Positions 30,073 to 38,993 of a stretch of DNA of 64,000 nt are shown piece by piece. Position numbers and translations under genes: made by a program. The notes under the pieces are model-generated. The model did not search any database and was not told where the DNA came from. It saw only the letters and a program-made list of their open reading frames with translations. Source of the stretch: Thermoclostridium stercorarium subsp. stercorarium DSM 8532 (GTDB lineage: Bacteria > Bacillota > Clostridia > DSM-8532); assembly GCF_000331995.1 (NCBI RefSeq), contig NC_020134.1:841461-905460 (forward strand), written 5' to 3'. Position 1 is the stretch's first letter. Each line of letters begins with the position of its first letter.

Positions 30073-30095
30073 ACGAGATATAAGGAGGAATGTTT

Positions 30096-31184
30096 TTGAA
30101 TCGGTTATATATTGCAAAAAACAAAGAACCGTTACAGATGACTCTTGATCTTTTGAACAGGATAAATCCGTTAAAGGACAGGGATAAGGATATAAAAATA
30201 GGAATAAAGCCCAATCTTGTGTGTGCTTCGCCCGCAAGTGAAGGAGCCACCACTCATCCTGAAATTGTCGAGGGGATAATCATATATCTTCTGGAAAACG
30301 GATTCAAAAATATAAAGGTTGTCGAAAGCTCCTGGGTTGGCGACAGCACGAAAAGGGCTTTTAAAGTATGCGGATATGAAGACATTTCAAAAAAGTACAA
30401 TATACCTCTGATTGATCTCAAAGGTGACGATTTTATAACCAAATCATACAAGGGAGTTGAAATAAGCATCTGCAAGACGGTGTATGATTTGGACTACCTT
30501 ATTAACGTACCTTTGATCAAAGGACACTGTCAGACCAAAATAACCTGTGCTTTGAAGAACCTGAAAGGCCTGATACCTGATAAGGAAAAACGAAGATTTC
30601 ACACTTTGGGGCTGCATAAGCCAATTGCTTATCTGAACGCTTTAATAAAACAGGATTTAATAATAGCGGACGGTATTTGCCCCGACCCCTATTTTGAAGA
30701 GGGAGGAAGGCCTCACAGGCTGAACAGAATTGTGGCGGGATTTGATCCGGTTCTGGTGGATTGCTATGCCGCAAAGGTTCTGGGCTATAAACCCGATGAT
30801 ATAAAATATATTGGCCTGGCAAGGGATGAAGGTGTGGGAAATTATATAAACGATGATACCGAATTTGTATATATTTACGATGAAGTCCATGACATGAGCG
30901 ATGAGCCCCAAATTGTTCAAAAGGACAAAAAGTATCTCAGACTGATAGACGAAGCCGATGCATGCTCGGCATGTTACAGCAACCTTGTAAGTGCAATGGA
31001 GAAGCTGAATGAGATGGGAATAACCGATAAATTAGCCGATCAGATTTGCATAGGACAGGCCTACAGGGGTTATAAGGGATTTCTTGGGGTTGGTAATTGT
31101 ACATCCTATTTTGAAAAATATCTGCCCGGCTGTCCGCCGAAAGTGGATGATATTATAAAATTTATCACCGAACTTTGTGGGTAA
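30096..31184 (+). CDS. DUF362 family protein
   Basis: This 362-residue protein matches DUF362. It has GIKPNLVCASPASEGATTHP near residue 38, VVESSWVGDSTKRAF, LINVPLIKGHCQTKITCALK near residue 140, and IVAGFDPVLVDCYAAKVLGY. The C-terminal part is not a ferredoxin domain, but it carries clustered cysteines (ADACSACYSN, VGNCTSYF, PGCPPK). The function is not established; some DUF362 proteins carry iron-sulfur centres. AAGGAGG lies seven bases from a TTG at 30096 and one base from the ATG at 30090, so I take the TTG. It is probably co-transcribed with GH28. Confidence 0.85.
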   Translation: MNRLYIAKNKEPLQMTLDLLNRINPLKDRDKDIKIGIKPNLVCASPASEGATTHPEIVEGIIIYLLENGFKNIKVVESSWVGDSTKRAFKVCGYEDISKKYNIPLIDLKGDDFITKSYKGVEISICKTVYDLDYLINVPLIKGHCQTKITCALKNLKGLIPDKEKRRFHTLGLHKPIAYLNALIKQDLIIADGICPDPYFEEGGRPHRLNRIVAGFDPVLVDCYAAKVLGYKPDDIKYIGLARDEGVGNYINDDTEFVYIYDEVHDMSDEPQIVQKDKKYLRLIDEADACSACYSNLVSAMEKLNEMGITDKLADQICIGQAYRGYKGFLGVGNCTSYFEKYLPGCPPKVDDIIKFITELCG

Positions 31185-31223
31185 TGAACAGGCAGGCATG
31201 TGGGAGGAGGGGGCTGCAGATAC

Positions 31224-31694
31224 TCATAATTTCCATGTTTTGTATGGATGGATTGCCAGGTAAGAGTTGCGGTAGCGAAAATCAAAAGTAACTTCCTGAC
31301 CTATGAAATCGGGCAGCGGGAAATCCTGATTTTCATTTTCCAGTTCAATTTCTGCGACAATCAACCCTTCGTTTTCTTTCAGGAATTCGTCAATTTCCCA
31401 CACAAACCCTTTGTATTCGATTTTATATCTGTATTTTTCAATAACAGGTTTTATGCACATATTATCAAGCATTTCACAGGCATCGGTTACTGGTATTTCA
31501 TATTCAAACTCGGGCTGTGAAATGCCTTCGCTTTTGCCTTTTATTGTAAGATAAGCCCTGTTGCCGGCAACCCGCACACGAACGGTAGCGTCACCGTTTA
31601 CCGATAAATAGCCCTGCCTTATCAGAATGCCTTTAGTATGTTTCTTAAATGAGAGATCTTTCACGAGAAATTTTCTTTCTGTTTCCCAGCCCAT
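31224..31694 (-). CDS. CYTH domain protein
   Basis: The N-terminal ETERKFLV gives the ExExK signature of CYTH phosphohydrolases. Alternating charged strands follow (ATVRVRVAGNRAYLTIKGK, FEYEIPV, KYRYKIEY, WEIDEFL, LIVAEIELENE), lining an eight-stranded tunnel. The 156-residue length is normal. Bacterial members hydrolyse inorganic triphosphate or thiamine triphosphate, or act as class IV adenylate cyclases; the sequence does not decide which. It stands alone and converges on the DUF362 gene. Confidence 0.88.
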   Translation of the reverse strand: MGWETERKFLVKDLSFKKHTKGILIRQGYLSVNGDATVRVRVAGNRAYLTIKGKSEGISQPEFEYEIPVTDACEMLDNMCIKPVIEKYRYKIEYKGFVWEIDEFLKENEGLIVAEIELENENQDFPLPDFIGQEVTFDFRYRNSYLAIHPYKTWKL

Positions 31695-31793
31695 ATAAAA
31701 CTCCGCAATAGTTCATTTTCGGCTATTATATCATAAAACCGTATGTGATAAAAGCCATACTTTGCATATGGTTTTTGTTACCGCAGTATATTT

Positions 31794-31828
31794 AAAAAAA
31801 GGGGGGGGAACTGAAAATTCCCTCTCCC
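31794..31828 (-). terminator. Intrinsic terminator after the first sugar ABC cluster
   Basis: On the minus strand GGGAGAGGGAA pairs with TTCCCCCCCC and TTTTTTT follows. It lies about 28 bases past the stop of the solute-binding protein gene. Confidence 0.7.
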
Positions 31829-31856
31829 TTTAACTGAATTCGCAGTATTATCGGTA

Positions 31857-33533
31857 TTATTCGTAAAATTGCTCAAACTTAAGTTTACGTTCTTCCTGAA
31901 TAGCTCTGCCCCCTGCATCAAGGTAATCATTGAAGTAGCGTTCCCATACCGCGTCGAATTCTTCGGGGGCACAGGTGACGGCTTTGGTAAGCAGAACATC
32001 GCGTTTTTCCTTGAGTACCTGGCCCATTCCTTCTTCAGCTTTGATTTCACCCACATTGAATTTTTTCGGGGTAAAACCGTCATTGGCGCCGACATACAAG
32101 GCTCTTTCGATATATCTCGCGTCAACTCCCGGGTATCCTAAGGCAAGTGATCTTGCGGTAAGCGAAGGATCTCCCAGCTCAAGTCCGTTGATGGTTATTG
32201 TATAATCCAGGTTGTTAGGCGAGTTCATGATTTTTTCACCGGTGGCGGAAAGCAATTTAATTGTACCGTCGGCAAGGACTTCGTGAGTAACGCCTTCTTC
32301 ACCTATCTGGAGGAATTTACGGTTTTCAAACTTTGAAATCCAGTCCAGGTATAATAAAGAAGCCACGGGTTCCTTATTGGTCGAAGGGAAAAATACTTTT
32401 CGGTCCACCGTTGAAGAGGTGACTTTCTTATGCTTGCCGGCGTTGTTTTGGAATGGGTCAATGGCTATAAAAGCAGCTTCCGGGCCTATCATCCTCTGCA
32501 GGGTTCCGTGAATGCCGTTTTCCCCGTCACGGTACGGATAATCCCAGTTATGCATGAATGAACCGACATAACCGGCTTTAATCAGGTTATCCTCGGTGGT
32601 GTCCCCTTCTTTATACAGTGCAAAATCTTTCCAGATCAAACCGGCGTTATACCATTCGTTGAGTTTGCGTACACCTTCCTTGACACCTGGCCATTCAATC
32701 TGTCTGTCGTCGAAACCGTAAATGAAAAGCTCTTTATCGGTGACATTATCAGGAACAAATGATACCAGCAGGTTATTGGCTCTCCAGCCTATATCAAAGC
32801 TTATGGAAAAAGGAATCATTTTATCGGCGTCATCGCCGAGAAGAAGTTTTGCGTTGTTTTTGAACGCAAAAAGCATATTTTCAAATTCTTCAAGAGTGGT
32901 AGGCTCAGCCATGTTGAGTTTCTTTAACCAGTCCTCACGAACAAAAGTGTTTATCCTCTGGGTGCGTACCAGTCTGGCTTCGAGTGCCCAAATCGTTCCG
33001 GTTACAGGGTCCTGGTCGTAGTAAATGTTCTCATCCGTTAAAAGCTCCCAAAGATTGGTCAACAGAGGTTTGTATTCTTCAAGATACGGGGCAAGGTCTA
33101 TGACACCGCCCATGTTTGCATATGCCTGAATTGTCGGGTAACTGTAAGTTACACATATATCCGGAGCTTCGCCGGCAGCAAGCATGTTGTTGAGATGATC
33201 AACTTCGGTCCAGCGCGGGACGGGAATAAATTCAACTTCTATGTTATGATCCCTCAGCACCCCTTCTTTGATAAAGTCGGTGTAGAAATTGTCTTCCGGT
33301 TTGCTTCCACCTTCATTGCCCCGGTCATAAACCTCAACGGTGATCTTTCTTGTCTTTGTGAATCTTCCGTCCACCAGTTCCTGTTCCCCGGATGACGTAC
33401 TTTCCGACGAGTTATCGGACGCGTTTGCCTGTTCTGTCTTGCTGGTACCCGATGTAATGGATGACTTACCGCATCCCGCCAGCAGTGACAGAACCATGAC
33501 AAAAACAAGCACTAAAGGCAGCGTTTTTTTCAT
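31857..33533 (-). CDS. Sugar ABC transporter solute-binding lipoprotein (LplA-type)
   Basis: A lipoprotein signal (KKTLPLVLVFVMVLSLLAGC) with a lipobox ending LAGC leads a low-complexity Ser/Thr/Glu linker and a bacterial extracellular solute-binding domain. The 558-residue length and the sequence style (YDRGNEGG, DICVTYSYPTIQAYANMGG, EGMGQVLKEKRD) fit the large LplA/LipO-type receptors that pair with LplB/LplC permeases for complex oligosaccharides. AAAGGAGG sits next to the first ATG, so I use the second at 33533. The sugar is unknown. The neighbouring pectin genes suggest, but do not prove, an oligogalacturonide or related ligand. Confidence 0.9.
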   Translation of the reverse strand: MKKTLPLVLVFVMVLSLLAGCGKSSITSGTSKTEQANASDNSSESTSSGEQELVDGRFTKTRKITVEVYDRGNEGGSKPEDNFYTDFIKEGVLRDHNIEVEFIPVPRWTEVDHLNNMLAAGEAPDICVTYSYPTIQAYANMGGVIDLAPYLEEYKPLLTNLWELLTDENIYYDQDPVTGTIWALEARLVRTQRINTFVREDWLKKLNMAEPTTLEEFENMLFAFKNNAKLLLGDDADKMIPFSISFDIGWRANNLLVSFVPDNVTDKELFIYGFDDRQIEWPGVKEGVRKLNEWYNAGLIWKDFALYKEGDTTEDNLIKAGYVGSFMHNWDYPYRDGENGIHGTLQRMIGPEAAFIAIDPFQNNAGKHKKVTSSTVDRKVFFPSTNKEPVASLLYLDWISKFENRKFLQIGEEGVTHEVLADGTIKLLSATGEKIMNSPNNLDYTITINGLELGDPSLTARSLALGYPGVDARYIERALYVGANDGFTPKKFNVGEIKAEEGMGQVLKEKRDVLLTKAVTCAPEEFDAVWERYFNDYLDAGGRAIQEERKLKFEQFYE

Positions 33534-33588
33534 AACCATCCTCCTTTAATTGTTTATTTTAATGGCATATTATGCCCCAATGGCGGTA

Positions 33589-34461
33589 TCAGCCCTTTAT
33601 TGACCCCAGGTGCACGCCTGTGATGAAATATTTCTGAAGCCATGGGTAAACCATAAGGATGGGAACGGTGGCGAACATAACTGTTGCAGCCTTAAGGTTG
33701 TCTGAAAGGGCAGGCTTCGTAAAACCTTCCTGAGTGGCCACCTCGAGACTTGTCATATTATTCAGGATGTTATACAATAACAGCTGTATTGGCCAATATT
33801 CCCTTTTGTTCATAAACATAAGCGCGTCTGAGAAACCGTTCCAGCGGCCCACGGCGTAAAAGAGTGAAAGAGTGGCTATTACAGGTGTTGAGAGGGGAAG
33901 GTAAATACTCACAAGTATTCTTACAGGCCCCGCTCCGTCTATCTCCGCTGATTCGCGGAGACTGTCGGGAATGCCGTAAAAAAAGCTGCGCATGATAATC
34001 ATGTTGAATACGCTAAGACAGTACGGAACGACAAGCACGGCCGGCCTGTTCAGCAGGTCGAGATCCTTGAGCAAAAGATACAGCGGAATTGTTCCGGCAT
34101 TGAAATACATTGTGAAAAGAATAAAAGCGTTAATAAGTTTTTTACCTTTAAGGTTGTCGTAAATAAGAGGATAAGCACATATGGTTGTCATGAACATTGA
34201 CAGGCATGTTCCTATAACCGTTATTATCGCGGTCCACGCAAGGGACCAGGTATATTTCGAATCCCCGAGCACCATTTTATATGCCTCGAAATTCATTTCC
34301 TTAGGCAATAACAGAACTTCATTGCGTACCAATGCGTCGGGAGAGCTTAACGAACGAGACAAAACATTAACCATAGGCAGCAGGCATACCAGTATCACTA
34401 TAACGCACAAAAAGGCCACAATCAGATCGCCGATTCTTGTTTTTTTTGATTTAACTGCCAT
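33589..34461 (-). CDS. Sugar ABC transporter permease (LplC/YtcP-type)
   Basis: The 290-residue integral membrane protein has about six hydrophobic segments, such as LIVAFLCVIVILVCLLPMV at the N-terminus. The cytoplasmic EAA loop reads ESAEIDGAGPVRILVSIYLP and contacts the ATPase. The end YFITGVHLGSIKG is typical of the LplC branch of CUT1 transporters. A GTG at 34473 is in frame but touches the AAGGAG, so the ATG at 34461 is preferred; this is uncertain. It sits between LplB-like and LplA-like genes in one operon, and no ATPase gene is present. Confidence 0.9.
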   Translation of the reverse strand: MAVKSKKTRIGDLIVAFLCVIVILVCLLPMVNVLSRSLSSPDALVRNEVLLLPKEMNFEAYKMVLGDSKYTWSLAWTAIITVIGTCLSMFMTTICAYPLIYDNLKGKKLINAFILFTMYFNAGTIPLYLLLKDLDLLNRPAVLVVPYCLSVFNMIIMRSFFYGIPDSLRESAEIDGAGPVRILVSIYLPLSTPVIATLSLFYAVGRWNGFSDALMFMNKREYWPIQLLLYNILNNMTSLEVATQEGFTKPALSDNLKAATVMFATVPILMVYPWLQKYFITGVHLGSIKG

Positions 34462-34476
34462 CCCTAAGTTCACTCC

Positions 34477-35427
34477 TTACCAGATACCGCGCTCGCCGAA
34501 TTTTTTGGCCAATGCGTTGGCGGCGAACAGGAATATGACGTTTACAACCGACTGGAATATTCCAACGGCGGTTGTAAGCGAAAACTGCAATCCTTTAATA
34601 CCATGGGCATAGACATAAGTGGATATGACGCTGGACACATCCTTAACGAGATTGTTGCTCAGGGCATACGGCCGGTCGAACTCGCTGCCGAGAATTCGTC
34701 CAAGGCTTAATATAAGAAGCGTGATAATGGTAGGCCGCAGACCCGGTAACGTAACATGCCAAATTTTCCTGAAACGGCCTGCTCCGTCTATTTCAGCTGC
34801 TTCATACAGCTCAGGGTTGATAGCTGTAATTGCAGCAAGGTAGACAATAGTATTCCATCCGCAGCTTTGCCAGACACCAAGGAAAACATATGTCCATACC
34901 CAGTGAGCGGGATCGTTTAAAAACGGAATGGTTTTGAAACCCAGACGGTTCAGGACGATATTAATAAGTCCGGAAGTGGGGGCCAGGAGCTGTAACGCCA
35001 TGCCCGAAATTATAATCCATGACAGGAAATGTGGCATATATGCGACGGTTTGCGTAAGGCGCTTAAATTTCGGATACGGAAGCTCGTTGAGAATGAGGGC
35101 TAAAATTATAGGCGCGGGAAAACCGACGAGCAGATCGAGAAAGTTCAGCATTAACGTATTCCGCAGTGCCAGCCGGAAATCACGATTGGAAAACGCCTTG
35201 ATAAAATACTCAAATCCGTGATTGTCCGCCCATGGCATTTCCCATGGACTTTGAACAATGCTGTATTTTTTGAAGGCTATTTGGATATAGGTCATTGGTA
35301 TGTACTTAAATATGATGAAATAAGCAATAGGCAAAACCAGCAGCAGGTAAAGGGTCCAGTACCGCCTGATGTAACTTAATGATTTATGTGCCCTTGCGGG
35401 CAACGGTTTTGCTGTGCTTGGTTTCAT
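34477..35427 (-). CDS. Sugar ABC transporter permease (LplB-type)
   Basis: First gene of a three-gene sugar uptake operon. The 316-residue protein has six predicted membrane segments, beginning YWTLYLLLVLPIAYFIIF. The EAA loop is EAAEIDGAGRFRKIWHVTLP, with the FDRPYALSNN block that follows in this branch. It pairs with the LplC-like permease downstream to form the channel. The ATPase must come from a shared MsmK/UgpC-type protein encoded elsewhere. It is divergent from a GntR/LacI regulator, the likely controller. Confidence 0.9.
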   Translation of the reverse strand: MKPSTAKPLPARAHKSLSYIRRYWTLYLLLVLPIAYFIIFKYIPMTYIQIAFKKYSIVQSPWEMPWADNHGFEYFIKAFSNRDFRLALRNTLMLNFLDLLVGFPAPIILALILNELPYPKFKRLTQTVAYMPHFLSWIIISGMALQLLAPTSGLINIVLNRLGFKTIPFLNDPAHWVWTYVFLGVWQSCGWNTIVYLAAITAINPELYEAAEIDGAGRFRKIWHVTLPGLRPTIITLLILSLGRILGSEFDRPYALSNNLVKDVSSVISTYVYAHGIKGLQFSLTTAVGIFQSVVNVIFLFAANALAKKFGERGIW

Positions 35428-35505
35428 AACCGTACCCCCTGCAGGCGAAAAACATTTTTGATAAAATTTATAAACTTGTATTGTTTTGAAAAAGTACGAC
35501 TTAAG

Positions 35506-35519
35506 TTGTCTTAACTAAA
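35506..35519 (+). repeat. 14-base direct repeat, copy 1
   Basis: TTGTCTTAACTAAA. It recurs at 35627-35640 with one difference. Both lie in the gap between the ABC operon and its divergent regulator, so they are candidate operators. Confidence 0.5.
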
Positions 35520-35626
35520 GAATACCACTTTATTGTTTTAGTGTCAATAAAAATGAAGGTTTTTAATAAATAATAATAAATAATAGTCTGATTATATGTT
35601 ATAAATTAACAATATATGCTTAAAAA

Positions 35627-35640
35627 TTGTCTTAATTAAA
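35627..35640 (+). repeat. 14-base direct repeat, copy 2
   Basis: TTGTCTTAATTAAA, 121 bases from copy 1 in the same orientation. Both copies follow a CTTAA block. Confidence 0.5.
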
Positions 35641-35739
35641 TTTGGAATTGTAACAACATGTTAACAGACAATAATGGAAAAATTTATGTTTAAATTTGTA
35701 CTGGATATTTAGTATTTAAGAGATACAATACAATTTAAA

Positions 35740-35786
35740 ATACAAGTTACAACTGCTTGTATTTGCAACTCGAAAAATATTATAAT
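35740..35786 (+). promoter_or_regulatory. Operator-promoter of the GntR/LacI regulator
   Basis: ATACAAG and CTTGTAT form an inverted repeat with a nine-base spacer (35740-35762). The right arm contains a -35 (TTGTAT, 35757-35762); 18 bases later is TATAAT (35781-35786). Repressor bound there would block the promoter, so autoregulation is inferred. Confidence 0.6.
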
Positions 35787-35820
35787 AAGGATATGAAGGC
35801 CGAAAGAGAGGGTAAAGGAA

Positions 35821-36914
35821 TGCCAAACACACCTAAATATATGCATATAGTGGACTGGGCCATAGAACAAATTAACTCGGGCATTTATGCTCCGCACGAA
35901 AAATTCCTGTCAGAATCCGAACTTTGTGAAAAATTCTGCTGTTCCCGTCAAACGGTCAGGCGGGCTCTTGAAGTTCTGGAACAGCGTGGTTTAATAAATC
36001 GGGTGCAGGGCAGCGGTACATATATTTCTTCTAATCTGACGGCAATAAAGAGCGACGAATCGGAAAGCAGTCAAAACGGTATGACTGTAGGGCTGATATC
36101 CACGTTTATGGATAATTATATTTTTCCAAGCATTGTCCGTGGTATAGAAGGGGTTTTTACATCAGAAGGGCTGGCTTTGCAGCTGGCTTCCACGAACAAT
36201 CTCGTGTCGGGTGAGAAAAAAGCGTTAAACATGATGATGGAAAGAAATCTTGACGGTTTAATCGTTGAACCCACCCGAAGTGCTTTGCCATGCGTGAATA
36301 TAGATTTGTATTTAAAAATCACCCAGATGGGAATCCCCATGGTATTCATCGATTCCTTCTATCCGGAACTGTCAGTTCCGTATGTCGCCCTTGATGATGT
36401 AAAAGCCGGTTATGTGGCTACCGAATACCTTATTAAAATGGGACACAGGAATATTTCGGGCGTATTTCCCCACAGCAACAGACAGGCTCATTTGAGGTAT
36501 CTTGGTTATGTCAAGGCTCTCACCGACTATGGGATACAAATGTATGATGAACGTATATGCTGGTATTCCAAGGAAAATATGACACAGATATTGTACGGAA
36601 AACCTCTTTTGGACAGTCTGAAAAATTCTACGGCTGTTTTTTGCTACAATGATGTAACTGCAATGATGCTTATTGATTTTGTGAGGAAAAACGGCATAAG
36701 GGTGCCTGACGATCTTTCGGTTGTCGGAGTGGACAATTCAGAGCTTGCGAAATTCGCAAACCTCACCAGTGTTGCTCATCCCGCGGAACAGTTGGGAGAG
36801 GCGGCCGCAAAACTGATGCTGGACATGATAAAAAGAAATGTTGAAGGAAGGAATATTCTTTTTCCGCCCCGTCTGGTGGAACGCGGTTCGGTAAAGAGAC
36901 TGGAAAACGTTTAA
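35821..36914 (+). CDS. GntR/LacI-type transcriptional regulator (AraR-like)
   Basis: The N-terminal 70 residues are a GntR winged helix (EKFLSESELCEKFCCSRQTV, then RRALEVLEQRGLINRVQGSG). They are fused to a LacI-type periplasmic-binding domain (MTVGLISTFMDNYIFPSIVR, VPYVALDDVKAGYVATEYLI, PDDLSVVGVDNSELAKFA). This fusion is the AraR architecture, in which a sugar releases the repressor. The frame opens at 35757, but the ATG at 35821, with GAGAGG upstream, gives 364 residues, the usual AraR length. It is divergent from the ABC operon and likely controls it. The inducing sugar is unknown. Confidence 0.88.
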
Positions 36915-36987
36915 AACAGGTTTTGCCTAAAATATACCGCATATTACCGGAAAGAGGATGAACAATTTCATAAAAGAGGTGAGAGCG

Positions 36988-37929
36988 GTGAATGCCAAAT
37001 TTGTCAGGCGTGACTTCAGGTTTTCGGGTAAGGACCGAAAAAGCATCTGTGCATATTCATGGGACGGTATTGAACAAATCAGGGGAATTGTTCAGATTTT
37101 TCACGGCATGTCGGAGCATGCCCTGAGGTATCAGGATTTTGCATTTTTCTTAAACGGGAACGGCTTTGCGGTTTTTGCAAATGATCACCGCGGGCACGGA
37201 AAAACCGCGGGGAATACGGATGAGCTCGGCGTAATAGGAAAAGACGGTTTTAATATGATAGTTGAGGATGAATATGTTCTTTTCAGGATTATAAAGGAAA
37301 AATACCCCGATAAGCCCGTTTTTGTATTTGGCCACAGTTTTGGTTCGTTTGTCGCTCAGGAGTACATTACCCGTTACGGCGAAGAAATTGCAGGAGTTGT
37401 TTTGTCGGGGTCCGCTATGCAGAAAGGTATTGATATCAGCCTGGGAAGACGGTTGGCTTCTGTGCAGAGAAAATTGTTTGGAGAGGAAAAAAAGGCTTAT
37501 CTGCTAAGCAGTTTAAGCTTTGGTACATACAACAGAAGAATCCCCGGCGCAAAACATAAATTCGCATGGCTCAGCACCGATGATGAAGAAGTAGTTAAGT
37601 ATGAACAGGATCCATATTGCGGCGCGGTTGCATCCATTGGTTTTTATTATTACATGCTGAAGGCATTTGAGGAATTATACTCAGAATCCAAGCTTTCAGG
37701 AATTCCTTCCGATTTACCCATACTTATTTTGTCTGGTGAGGAGGACCCCGTAGGTGTTTACGGGAAAAAGGTGAAGAAACTGTATAATCTGTATCAAAAG
37801 CACGGGCTTTTGAATGTCGGGCTTAAGCTGTACCCGGGAATGAGGCATGAAATACTGAACGAACGCAACCGGGATAAAGTATACGCCGACATTCTGGACT
37901 GGCTTGTTGCGCATGCCGAAGCATTATAG
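36988..37929 (+). CDS. Alpha/beta hydrolase (monoacylglycerol lipase-like)
   Basis: The protein carries the Hydrolase_4 (serine aminopeptidase S33) pattern: IVQIFHGMSEHALRYQDFAF gives the oxyanion region, FANDHRGHGKTAG follows, and the nucleophile elbow is FGHSFGSF (Ser). The Asp lies in ILSGEEDPVGVYG and the His in YPGMRHEIL. No signal peptide is present. A frame opens at 36958 with a ribosome binding site touching it; AAAGAGG lies nine bases before the GTG at 36988, which I prefer (313 residues). The substrate may be a lysophospholipid or monoacylglycerol. The last 6 bases overlap the convergent protease gene. Confidence 0.85.
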   Translation: MNAKFVRRDFRFSGKDRKSICAYSWDGIEQIRGIVQIFHGMSEHALRYQDFAFFLNGNGFAVFANDHRGHGKTAGNTDELGVIGKDGFNMIVEDEYVLFRIIKEKYPDKPVFVFGHSFGSFVAQEYITRYGEEIAGVVLSGSAMQKGIDISLGRRLASVQRKLFGEEKKAYLLSSLSFGTYNRRIPGAKHKFAWLSTDDEEVVKYEQDPYCGAVASIGFYYYMLKAFEELYSESKLSGIPSDLPILILSGEEDPVGVYGKKVKKLYNLYQKHGLLNVGLKLYPGMRHEILNERNRDKVYADILDWLVAHAEAL

Positions 37930-38919
37930 CGCAAATAAAAGTAGATCGGGCCAAATACCTCTCATTTGCAATGCAATTATGACATAAACCACCGTTACAA
38001 TTAAAAGCCCCGGGATAAATGCCAAAATTCCGGGAAAAAGTCTTTCTGAGCCCGAATGATTAATGGGCTTGAAGCTTTTTGAGGTGTTCAATACCAATGC
38101 CCATATAAGGCCGGCTAATAAAGCCGCACAGAATAACGCACCCGCAATCCAAACACCGATAAGCGTAATTTTTTGAAAAACGGGCATACTTTCCAGCAAA
38201 TCGAAATAATCGCTCAGATAATCACCGCTTGACTGCATAGCCGCCATGTCCGAAGGAAATATTCTCTCGGATATAAAAGAAGTCAGCACGGCAATGCTGT
38301 TATTGCAAAAATGGGCGAACATTCCTGCAAATAATGAATCTGTCCGATAGACGATGAAACCTATCAGCATACCCAGAAGAAATGTTCCGAGAAGTTTTTG
38401 GAAATCCATATGGAAAAGTCCGAAAAGAAAAGCCGTTACCACAATGGAAAAATAAGCACCGAACTTTTCAAAACTGCGCTGAATAACTCCTCTGAACATT
38501 ACTTCTTCACAGATACCTGCCGTACCTCCGATTAAAAGAATATTTATCAGCAAAGGGGTATCGCCAATCGGCAGAGTTGAAAATTTAACCTTTCCGAAAA
38601 CCAATTTTATCAGCCAGAGGTTGAAAATATTGATAATGGAAACAAGCCATATTGAAACGGCCATAATGGAAAATACAATAAAAAGGTTCAGAAAGCTTAC
38701 ACGATTCAGCCTTAAAACATGCTTTATGTCGTATTTTCTTATAACCAGCAGTAAAATCGAAGGCATTAGAATTATAAGAAATTCGGTTATCAGTATGCCT
38801 GTGGTGAAATTTCTCCTTTGGGTGTATGAACCCAGTGTTATAAGCAATACCGCTCCAATCGAATAAAGCAGTCCTGTCTCTGTCAGACTCGGAGTTTTTT
38901 CATTTCTGACGTTATCCAA
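37924..38919 (-). CDS. CPBP family intramembrane metalloprotease
   Basis: The protein has several membrane segments, with the CPBP/Abi motifs in order: EEVMFRGVIQRSFEKFG (the EExxxR motif), FLFGLFHMDFQK (FxxxH) and FAHFCNNSIAVL (HxxxN). These are the residues of the glutamic/metallo-type CAAX-like protease family. The 331-residue length is somewhat long because of C-terminal membrane segments. The start is a TTG with GGAGTG seven bases upstream. Substrates are unknown; such proteins are often linked to peptide processing or immunity, but nothing nearby indicates which. Confidence 0.88.
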   Translation of the reverse strand: MDNVRNEKTPSLTETGLLYSIGAVLLITLGSYTQRRNFTTGILITEFLIILMPSILLLVIRKYDIKHVLRLNRVSFLNLFIVFSIMAVSIWLVSIINIFNLWLIKLVFGKVKFSTLPIGDTPLLINILLIGGTAGICEEVMFRGVIQRSFEKFGAYFSIVVTAFLFGLFHMDFQKLLGTFLLGMLIGFIVYRTDSLFAGMFAHFCNNSIAVLTSFISERIFPSDMAAMQSSGDYLSDYFDLLESMPVFQKITLIGVWIAGALFCAALLAGLIWALVLNTSKSFKPINHSGSERLFPGILAFIPGLLIVTVVYVIIALQMRGIWPDLLLFAL

Positions 38920-38993
38920 TTTAATTCACTCCAAACTGATTATTTATTTGTAACCATAGTATACCAGATTGAAGCGAAAAGATAAAATAATTT

